A stretch of 5,048 nucleotides of DNA from SAR202 cluster bacterium (GTDB taxonomy: Bacteria; Chloroflexota; Dehalococcoidia; Lucifugimonadales; UBA826), in the NCBI GenBank assembly GCA_009392675.1, contig VFFY01000063.1:1-5048 (forward strand), read 5' to 3'. This document shows, one piece after another, positions 1 through 5,048 of the stretch (position 1 is its first letter; every line of letters begins with the position of its first letter). The position numbers and the translations under genes were made by a program. The notes under the pieces are model-generated. The model was not told the origin of the DNA, searched no databases, and was given only the letters and a program-made list of their open reading frames with translations.

Positions 1-1186
1 ATATCCGGTTCTAGTGCGACCTAGTTATGTTTTGGGGGGCAGAGCAATGGAAATTGTCCAGAGCCCTGAAGAATTGCAACGCTATATGAATGATGCTTTG
101 GAGGCTGGAGAAGGAAGAAAGGTTTTAATTGACAAATATTTTGCCGGCAAGGAAGTGGAGGTAGATGCAGTATGCGACGGGGAGTCAGTTTTGATTCCTG
201 GAATAATGGAACATGTGGAAAGGGCCGGAGTCCACAGTGGTGACTCAATGGCAATTTATCCTGGCCTGACGCTAACAAAGCAGGAAGTAGCCACAATTAC
301 TGACTACACAACTCGAATCGGTAAATCTTTAAATATTAAGGGGCTCATGAACATTCAGTACGTTATTGTCGGTGGAAACACTTACAGAAGCCCTGGATCC
401 ATAACGGAGGGTACTTCCGAATACGAAAAAACCGAAATATTTGTCATAGAAGTCAACCCTAGGTCAAGCAGGACCATACCATTCATATCCAAAGTGACCG
501 GAGTCCCCATGGTAAACCTCGCCGTAAAGGCGATGTTAGGCAAGAAGCTAGCAGATATGGGATACGGAACAGGCCTATTTTCAACTCAGGGAATAGTTGG
601 GGTAAAAGCCCCTGTATTCTCAATGTCCAAGTTGACGGGCGTAGATACATATCTGGGACCCGAAATGAAATCAACAGGCGAGGTAATGGGAATAGATCAT
701 GATTTTGAATCGGCAATAAGCAAGGCTTTAATTGCTGCTGATCTAAGACTTCCTGAAAAAGGCTCTATCCTCCTAAGCATCTCTGATGAGGACAAAAAGC
801 AGTCAGGCCAGCTAATTCAAAAACTGATTGACGAAGGATATGATTTATTCGCCACCGAAGGTACGGCCTCTCTTATCAGCAAATTGGGTAAAAAGGTGGT
901 AGCAATACCAAAACGGCTCAATGAAGGGCATCCTAATGTTGTAGATATAATCGTTAACGGAACGGTAAATGCCGTGGTCAATACAATTACCGGTAATAGG
1001 AGTGCTGTACAAGACGGCTTCCATATTAGGAGGGCAGCAGTGGAGAAGAGAATACCTTGTTTCACTTCGATTGACACCGCAACAGCTGCCGCCGAGAGCC
1101 TAACTTCAGAAGGTTCAAATTATAACGTCAAAACGATGCTGGAATATATTCGTAAACCTCAAGGAGAATCCCACAATGCCAAGTGA
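1..1186 (+). CDS. carB: Carbamoyl-phosphate synthase large subunit, C-terminal part (5' end outside window)
   Basis: CarB uses two ATP to make carbamoyl phosphate from bicarbonate and ammonia, the ammonia being channelled from the glutaminase subunit CarA; the product feeds pyrimidine and arginine synthesis in the cytoplasm. The reading frame is already open at position 2 (YPVLVRPSYVLGGRAM), so the GTG at 14 is an internal valine, not a start. About 394 of the usual ~1070 residues are present. They cover most of the second ATP-grasp (carbamoyl phosphate) domain, including VEVDAV, MNIQY (the family's metal-binding Gln, codon 356-358) and IEVNPRSSRT (catalytic Glu and Asn, from 449). The MGS-like allosteric domain follows from about position 760, with ATEGTA and NTITGNRSA, the region that binds UMP/IMP in the E. 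coli enzyme. Between the Gln and the EVNP motif there are 30 residues, against about 11 in E. coli, so this hairpin carries an insertion of roughly 19 residues. The TGA stop (1184-1186) lies inside the next gene. Identity is very secure. Confidence 0.97.
   Translation, partial: YPVLVRPSYVLGGRAMEIVQSPEELQRYMNDALEAGEGRKVLIDKYFAGKEVEVDAVCDGESVLIPGIMEHVERAGVHSGDSMAIYPGLTLTKQEVATITDYTTRIGKSLNIKGLMNIQYVIVGGNTYRSPGSITEGTSEYEKTEIFVIEVNPRSSRTIPFISKVTGVPMVNLAVKAMLGKKLADMGYGTGLFSTQGIVGVKAPVFSMSKLTGVDTYLGPEMKSTGEVMGIDHDFESAISKALIAADLRLPEKGSILLSISDEDKKQSGQLIQKLIDEGYDLFATEGTASLISKLGKKVVAIPKRLNEGHPNVVDIIVNGTVNAVVNTITGNRSAVQDGFHIRRAAVEKRIPCFTSIDTATAAAESLTSEGSNYNVKTMLEYIRKPQGESHNAK
1161..1166 (+). promoter_or_regulatory. 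Ribosome binding site of the OsmC-family gene
   Basis: AAGGAG at 1161-1166 is a strong Shine-Dalgarno sequence lying inside the end of carB. It leaves 9 nt before the ATG at 1176. It decides the start of the downstream gene, because the later in-frame ATGs (for example codon 33, at 1272) have no comparable site. It also suggests that translation is coupled to the end of carB. Confidence 0.85.
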
Positions 1187-1685
1187 CATACCACAATCTA
1201 CAGTCGGGTCCGAACTACCCAAAGATGTTTTTAATTCGACAGTGTCTGTCGAATGCGAACATCTTGAAAAAATGCTTCATATGGGTACAAGGGATAAATT
1301 TACCTTTTATTCTGATGAACCACCCCGATTGGGAGGGGATGATAACTACCCTTCTCCACTTACCTACATAGTTGGTGGGATTGGGTTTTGACTATTAACT
1401 AATTTGAAGCGGTACGCTTCCATGAAAGAGGTGGGAATACACTCAGCGAAGGTCCATGTTGAAATGGATTACTATTTAAAAGGCTCGGTAGCCGATAATA
1501 CAGTCGGAAACGGGGTAACTGAAGTCAGGAGTTTTTTCGATGTTGAGTCCGACCATCCGGCAGAGGACTTAATTGAAGTTATCCAACTAGCAAAAAAAGG
1601 TTGTTTCGCCGAAAGTCTCGTGAAAACCGCAGTACCACTAAAAAGTGTATGCACCCTAAATGGAACAGAGGTAGATATAGGCTAA
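1176..1685 (+). CDS. OsmC/Ohr-family selenoprotein with selenocysteine at the peroxidatic position (TGA at 1389-1391 recoded)
   Basis: OsmC/Ohr proteins are small cytoplasmic dimers that reduce organic hydroperoxides with a reactive cysteine pair. The frame from ATG 1176 to TAA 1683-1685 has 169 residues when the single in-frame TGA (codon 72) is read as Sec. Residues 47-76 hold the subfamily core: DEPPRLGGDD (47-56), PSPLTY (59-64), GGIGF (67-71), then U72 and LLTNLKRYA. Homologues as I know them have GFCLLTQL here, so Sec replaces the peroxidatic Cys. The second family cysteine is present as KKGC (Cys143); the spacing of 71 compares with 66 (C59/C125) in E. coli OsmC. Both halves are in the same frame and together make one full-length protein. 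Cys27 and Cys159 are extra. The N-terminal ~35 residues are not recognisable, but the strong RBS supports this start. The gene overlaps carB by 11 nt and lies 27 nt before sbcC, so it is probably co-transcribed. The alternative is a nonsense mutation or sequencing error of TGC/TGT. The matching SECIS-like hairpin and intact downstream coding argue against that. The physiological substrate is unknown. Confidence 0.9.
1389..1391 (+). other. In-frame TGA codon, predicted to be selenocysteine (Sec72)
   Basis: This TGA is the only stop in the frame from 1176 to 1683. It sits directly after GGIGF and before LLTNLKRYA, the alpha-helix position that carries the reactive cysteine in OsmC/Ohr proteins. 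One base change separates it from TGC or TGT, as in Sec/Cys homologue pairs of other selenoprotein families. Recoding is inferred from this position and from the downstream hairpin. Confidence 0.88.
1392..1427 (+). promoter_or_regulatory. Predicted bacterial SECIS element
   Basis: In bacteria, SelB with Sec-tRNA binds an mRNA hairpin just downstream of the UGA. Here GAAGC (1406-1410) pairs perfectly with GCTTC (1416-1420) around the loop GGTAC (1411-1415), which can close further by a G-C pair to a GTA triloop. The loop begins after 19 nt, against 18 nt in E. coli fdhF, whose loop also opens with GGU, the bases known to contact SelB. The start of the loop therefore fits the bacterial consensus of a guanine among the first loop bases. 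Below the stem, pairing is weak and interrupted: an unpaired U at 1405 opposite C1421, and possibly TTT 1403-1405 with AAA 1425-1427. The element is inside the coding region and also encodes the conserved LKRYAS segment. Function is inferred from geometry; folding was done by eye. Confidence 0.85.
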
Positions 1686-1712
1686 CGTAATTTACAGGCC
1701 GACGGATTAGAT

Positions 1713-4289
1713 ATGATCCCATTGTTGTTAACTGTCGAAAATTTTATGTGTTATGGGGAAAATGTTCCTTCCCTAAACCTTGAGCCGGTCCATATCGCCT
1801 GTATTTCCGGTGATAATGGTTATGGTAAAACTGCTTTACTTGACGCAATAACATGGGTGGTATGGGGAAAATCAAGAGCAAAAACCCAGGATGAATTGGT
1901 CAATATCGCTCGAAACAGTATGTTTGTAGAACTAGATTTTTTTGCGGGCGAAAGCAGGTACAGGGTTACTCGCACTTATACAAAAGGTAGAGGTGCCTCA
2001 TCAGGAAAATCAGAACTAAACCTCTCCATTATCATAGGCGATAGCGCAACCTCTCTGATGGAAAATACCATAAGAGAAACTGAGGAAAAAATAGTCAACT
2101 TACTCAATATGGACTATGAAACTTTCATAAACACCTCTTATCTAAAACAAGGGGATTCCAATCGCTTCACATCCTCTAGACCAACCGATAGGAAAAAGAT
2201 TTTAGCCGATTTACTCGACCTCTCATATTATGAACGTTTGGAATCAGCATCGAAACAACATTCCCGCCAACTGCAAAATGATGTTGCAGTACAACAATCT
2301 ATGGCAGAGAACAAATCTTCAGCTGTTCAAAAAAAAGAATTACTCCTTGAAAGATTGGAAACGTATGAAAAAGAGTCCCAAAATTTATTATCAGAAGAAC
2401 AAAGTCTTAGTAGAAAATTGGAAGATTTTAACTTAAACCATCAAACCTTATTAGTTGAAATATCCAATAAAAAAACAATGTCTGACCAAATTGAAGCGTC
2501 AGAAAAAGAAATAGACCTGATGTTGGTCCAAGAAATACGCTGGAAAAAGGAATTAGGTGAATTGAAAACCTTGCCCAGTCGTTCTGAAGAGATTCAATCA
2601 GCCTATAAAGAATATCAAGATTTGAGATCCGAGTATGGTAAATCTTCTACGTTAATGTCCGATTTTTACAAAATAAACGAAGAAAAAACTGCAATAGAAA
2701 AGACAATAGCTATTGAAAAACTGAAATTAGAATCTCAAATTTCCAATAAATGGAACCGGATCAAAACAGATCTCCAACCATTAGCAGACAGCATTCCTAC
2801 CTTGTTACATGAAATCAACCTTGCCAACACCACCCTTCAATATTTGGAGACCGCAATTGGCAAAAGAGAGCACCTATTGGATAAAGCAAATGCCATGTCT
2901 GAGGAGGTAATCATTTTACAAATCTCCAATAAAACTTTAATGGCACAGATGTCTGACAGCCGAAATAGATTTGACATGATAAATCATGCCGAGGCAACTT
3001 GTCCGCTTTGCCTTCAATCTATTTCAGACGGCAACAAACATCACATAAGGGACGGACTTCAACGTGAGGGAAAAACCAGTAAATCTGAATACGAATCCAA
3101 TTTAAAAAAAATCCAAACCCTTACTGATAGAAAAGAGGAAATCATTACTAAAAATGAATTAGAGCAAACTAATTTAGTTCAAAAGAAAACAGAAACAGGA
3201 AAACTAAAATTTAATCTGATGAATCAATTGGGGAAAAGTGAAGATTCTTCAATTGAGCTGAGCTCAATTAAATTGAATGTGGCCCAAATGGAAGAAGAAC
3301 TTAATTCTGAACAATTTTACTCTGAAGAATTAAAACAGCTAAAAACCCTAGATTCTAAGCTCAAAAAATTGGAAGACACACACAAAAAACATAGTCACCT
3401 CGAATCTAGACTTGAACAACTGAGCCCCTATTTGGAGCTTCATGTTCAACTTCAAGGGTCGAAAGACAGGCTTATATCAGTAACCCAATCGATAGAGGAC
3501 ACCAAATCCATTAGAGAAGCCAGGCAATCGCAAACAAAAAACTGGAAATTGGAACTAGTCAGAATTGAGAAAATGATGACTAAAGAGGAGGATTTGAACC
3601 AGAAGATCAATTTGATTCAATCAAAAATTAAGGAAGTGAAGGGACAAAGTCTTAATGCGGTGACAATGCGTGAGCAGACCCGTTACCAAATTGAGGAAAT
3701 CTATAAAGCTGAAAAAGACATAAAATCAATAGGATTAGAAATATTAAAAAGCAATGAAGAAATTCAATTGTACGAAGAATTAGCTTCTGCTTTTGGCCGC
3801 AATGGAATTCAAGCATTAATGATAGAAAGAGCTGTTCCAATGCTAGAAGATACCGCTAAAGAACTGCTGGCTCGCCTTAGTGACAATAAAATGACCATAA
3901 AATTAGAATTGAAAGAAGGCAGAACAGATAGAGCCACAGGACTCCCCTCAGAAGAACTAAACATAACTATATCTGATGAACAAGGCACTAGAAGTTATGA
4001 AACATTCAGTGGAGGGGAAACTTTTCGAATCGACTTTGCAATCAGAATAGCAATGTCAAAATTGCTTGCATCCAGGTCAGGGTCTCCGTTACCAATATTA
4101 TTTATTGATGAGGGGTTTGGCTCTCAGGACACGGTAGGACAAGAAAGGCTTATCGAAGTCATACAATCCATCAGCGAGGATTTTGAAAAGATCATAGTCA
4201 TAACTCACATTGATTCAATGAAAGAAAATTTTAACCAGCAGATTGAAATTTCGAAAACAGAATCCGGTTCAATTTTTACGTTACAGTAA
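1713..4289 (+). CDS. sbcC: SbcC/Rad50-family DNA repair ATPase
   Basis: This is the ATPase subunit of the SbcC-SbcD (Rad50-Mre11) complex, which tethers DNA ends and, with the SbcD nuclease, opens hairpins and processes double-strand breaks. The protein has 858 residues, close to short bacterial and archaeal Rad50 proteins and smaller than E. coli SbcC (1048). In order: N-terminal lobe with NFMCYG (10-15) and Walker A GDNGYGKT (33-40); Q-loop YLKQGDSNRF with Gln146; a charged, Glu/Lys-rich coiled coil from about 165 to 690; a zinc hook CPLC (430-433) almost exactly at the midpoint; the C-terminal lobe from AFGRNGIQ (693-700); ABC signature SGGE (766-769); Walker B ILFIDE with Asp799/Glu800; D-loop GSQD (803-806); and switch histidine 832 in ITHID. 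All catalytic motifs are intact, so it should be active. The ATG at 1713 gives the typical MIPLxLTxxNF start; the RBS is weak (CGGA at 1703-1706). No sbcD lies beside it in this window. It follows the OsmC gene by 27 nt and ends 3 nt from a convergent stop codon. Confidence 0.95.
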   Translation: MIPLLLTVENFMCYGENVPSLNLEPVHIACISGDNGYGKTALLDAITWVVWGKSRAKTQDELVNIARNSMFVELDFFAGESRYRVTRTYTKGRGASSGKSELNLSIIIGDSATSLMENTIRETEEKIVNLLNMDYETFINTSYLKQGDSNRFTSSRPTDRKKILADLLDLSYYERLESASKQHSRQLQNDVAVQQSMAENKSSAVQKKELLLERLETYEKESQNLLSEEQSLSRKLEDFNLNHQTLLVEISNKKTMSDQIEASEKEIDLMLVQEIRWKKELGELKTLPSRSEEIQSAYKEYQDLRSEYGKSSTLMSDFYKINEEKTAIEKTIAIEKLKLESQISNKWNRIKTDLQPLADSIPTLLHEINLANTTLQYLETAIGKREHLLDKANAMSEEVIILQISNKTLMAQMSDSRNRFDMINHAEATCPLCLQSISDGNKHHIRDGLQREGKTSKSEYESNLKKIQTLTDRKEEIITKNELEQTNLVQKKTETGKLKFNLMNQLGKSEDSSIELSSIKLNVAQMEEELNSEQFYSEELKQLKTLDSKLKKLEDTHKKHSHLESRLEQLSPYLELHVQLQGSKDRLISVTQSIEDTKSIREARQSQTKNWKLELVRIEKMMTKEEDLNQKINLIQSKIKEVKGQSLNAVTMREQTRYQIEEIYKAEKDIKSIGLEILKSNEEIQLYEELASAFGRNGIQALMIERAVPMLEDTAKELLARLSDNKMTIKLELKEGRTDRATGLPSEELNITISDEQGTRSYETFSGGETFRIDFAIRIAMSKLLASRSGSPLPILFIDEGFGSQDTVGQERLIEVIQSISEDFEKIIVITHIDSMKENFNQQIEISKTESGSIFTLQ
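3251..3269. repeat. Perfect 9-bp inverted repeat inside sbcC
   Basis: AATTGAGCT (3251-3259) and AGCTCAATT (3261-3269) are exact reverse complements separated by a single G. The flanks give two further T-A pairs after one mismatch. It encodes part of the second coiled-coil half (IELSSI) and is most likely incidental to coding. It is not followed by a T-run, so it does not resemble an intrinsic terminator. Confidence 0.5.
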
Positions 4290-4292
4290 TAA

Positions 4293-4955
4293 CTATATTT
4301 CTATTTCCTTCAAATCGTTGGCTGGAATCAACTCGGGTTCAGTCTCCTTTTGAACATCTTCCAACCCCCAGCCAGGCGCAGTTTCTTTTAAGATTAGGCC
4401 TTTTTGTTCCACAGAAATAACAGCAATATCTGTAACAATTAAGCTGACGCAGGTGGGACTAGTCAAAGGAAAACTACATTCAGATACTACCTTAGGTTCC
4501 CCATCTCTTCCTTTATGTTCCATCGCAACGATTACTCTTTTCGCACCTACAGCCAGGTCCATTGCTCCACCGACATTACCAATTCCTCTAGATGGAAGCA
4601 TCCAATTTGATAAATCTCCCTTTTCTGAAACTTGTAAGGCACCCAGAACGGTAACATCAATGTGGCCTCCTCTTATCATTCCAAAGGCATCAGCAGAATG
4701 AAAAAAAGACATTCCAGGAGTCGGTCCAAGAAACTGTCCGCTGGCATTAATCAAGTCGTCATCTTCTTCGCCTTCCTCTGCCATGGGTCCGTAATTAAGT
4801 ACTCCACTTTCGCTGTGATAGAGAATAGTTCTCCCTTCCGGAACATATTGAGAACACAGTGAAGGTATTCCCAATCCCAGATTGACTATATCGCCATCCT
4901 TTAATTCCCGGGCTACTCTCATTGCTATAACTTCTCTCGGCAATCTATCAAGCAT
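4293..4955 (-). CDS. scoB: 3-oxoacid CoA-transferase family, subunit B
   Basis: Family I CoA-transferases move CoA between carboxylic acids, for example from succinyl-CoA to acetoacetate or 3-oxoadipate, through a glutamyl-CoA thioester on the B subunit. The 220-residue length is normal for ScoB/PcaJ/AtoA. Seen in order: DIVNLGLGIP (22-31, the glycine-rich loop after the first helix), SESGVLNYGP (48-57) with Glu49 as probable catalytic glutamate (usually ENG, here ESG), GGHIDVTVLGALQV, then GIGNVGGAMDLAVGAKRVIV. The ATG at 4953-4955 begins MLDRLPREVIAMRVA, as expected for the family. Upstream on the minus strand is a modest GAGAGAG ribosome site. The end of the A subunit lies 36 nt upstream, so the two form an operon. 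The acceptor acid cannot be told from sequence, and pcaJ or atoA would be equally valid family names. The TAG stop is 3 nt from the sbcC stop. Confidence 0.93.
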   Translation of the reverse strand: MLDRLPREVIAMRVARELKDGDIVNLGLGIPSLCSQYVPEGRTILYHSESGVLNYGPMAEEGEEDDDLINASGQFLGPTPGMSFFHSADAFGMIRGGHIDVTVLGALQVSEKGDLSNWMLPSRGIGNVGGAMDLAVGAKRVIVAMEHKGRDGEPKVVSECSFPLTSPTCVSLIVTDIAVISVEQKGLILKETAPGWGLEDVQKETEPELIPANDLKEIEI

Positions 4956-4961
4956 CGTTAT

Positions 4962-4970
4962 TAACTCTCT
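4962..4970 (-). promoter_or_regulatory. Probable ribosome binding site of CoA-transferase subunit B
   Basis: On the minus strand the 36-nt gap between the A and B subunit genes contains a GAGAGAG purine run about 9 nt before the ATG at 4955. It is weaker than AGGAGG but is the only candidate in the gap. No promoter-like or terminator-like structure is seen there, consistent with a single A-B transcript. Confidence 0.5.
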
Positions 4971-4991
4971 CAGAAATATATTAAGATCGCT

Positions 4992-5048
4992 TCATCTTTT
5001 CACTATTCTATCTACGAATAAAGCCGGTGTATTTATCAAATGTGATTC
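4992..5048 (-). CDS. scoA: 3-oxoacid CoA-transferase subunit A, C-terminal end only (5' part outside window)
   Basis: Reading the minus strand from the window edge gives 18 codons ending in TGA (4992-4994): ESHLINTPALFVDRIVKR. The pattern xxxTPxxFVDRIVK resembles the typical tail of the A (alpha) subunit of two-subunit 3-oxoacid CoA-transferases, where a TPGIFVD-like segment lies a few residues before the end. In these operons subunit A directly precedes subunit B, which matches the 36-nt spacing to the B gene here. The short length limits certainty, but the position and motif agree. Most of the gene lies beyond the right edge. Confidence 0.82.
   Translation of the reverse strand, partial: ESHLINTPALFVDRIVKR

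Noticed and set aside
1183..1371. A 62-codon ORF in another frame, starting at 1183.
   Set aside because: It lies entirely over the OsmC coding region, which has recognisable protein motifs; this frame has none.
1404..1685. A separate 93-codon gene starting from TTG at 1404.
   Set aside because: There is no ribosome site before it, it lacks the first half of the OsmC fold, and it continues in frame from the 1176 gene. It is better explained as the part after the Sec codon.
1176..1685. An OsmC pseudogene caused by a nonsense mutation.
   Set aside because: The stop is exactly at the peroxidatic Cys codon, the downstream half keeps the family motifs including Cys143, and a SECIS-like hairpin lies at the right spacing. 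A decayed gene would not predict these together. Sequencing error cannot be fully excluded.
3251..3269. The inverted repeat in sbcC as a terminator or regulatory operator.
   Set aside because: It is mid-gene, has no T-run, and encodes ordinary coiled-coil residues; it is most simply a coincidence in AT-rich coding DNA.
4453..4862. Plus-strand ORFs at 4453-4701 and 4662-4862.
   Set aside because: They are antisense to the well-supported CoA-transferase subunit B gene and show no recognisable protein motif.
4992..4994. The TGA ending CoA-transferase subunit A as another selenocysteine codon.
   Set aside because: The protein ends where the family normally ends, and I see no GGU-loop hairpin at the right distance after it. 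The same reasoning applies to the carB TGA at 1184-1186.

Overview
The window looks like a piece of a moderately AT-rich bacterial chromosome. The lineage cannot be fixed from sequence alone. The CarB tail (EVNPRSSRTIPFISK), the compact SbcC opening (MIPLLLTVENFMCYG) and the OsmC subfamily motif (DEPPRLGGDD) remind me of Chloroflexota (Dehalococcoidia/SAR202-like), but that placement rests on memory and is tentative.

Layout: (1) positions 1-1186, plus strand: the 3' end of carB, the large subunit of carbamoyl-phosphate synthase, open at the left edge. (2) 1176-1685, plus strand: an OsmC/Ohr-family thiol peroxidase-like protein that overlaps the carB stop by 11 nt. Its frame is interrupted once, by TGA at 1389-1391, exactly where the family has its peroxidatic cysteine. 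A hairpin, GAAGC-GGTAC-GCTTC, follows 14 nt after the TGA and its loop starts 19 nt after it, which is the geometry of a bacterial SECIS element. I therefore read 1176-1685 as one 169-residue selenoprotein (Sec72 with Cys143 as likely partner), not two small ORFs or a pseudogene. (3) 1713-4289, plus strand: a complete SbcC/Rad50-type ATPase with a CPLC zinc hook. (4) 4293-5048, minus strand: a two-subunit 3-oxoacid CoA-transferase operon, with subunit B complete and only the last 18 codons of subunit A inside the window. It meets sbcC tail to tail with 3 nt between the stop codons.

The three plus-strand genes are closely packed and probably co-transcribed. They are functionally mixed: pyrimidine/arginine precursor synthesis, peroxide or thiol defence, and DNA double-strand-break processing. 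The CoA-transferase pair is a separate unit for acyl-CoA/ketoacid metabolism. There is no gene-free stretch above 40 nt, no RNA gene, no mobile element and no CRISPR array. The most notable item is the selenocysteine-containing OsmC protein, which automated annotation would probably split or call broken. If correct, the organism must encode SelA, SelB, SelD and tRNA-Sec elsewhere.
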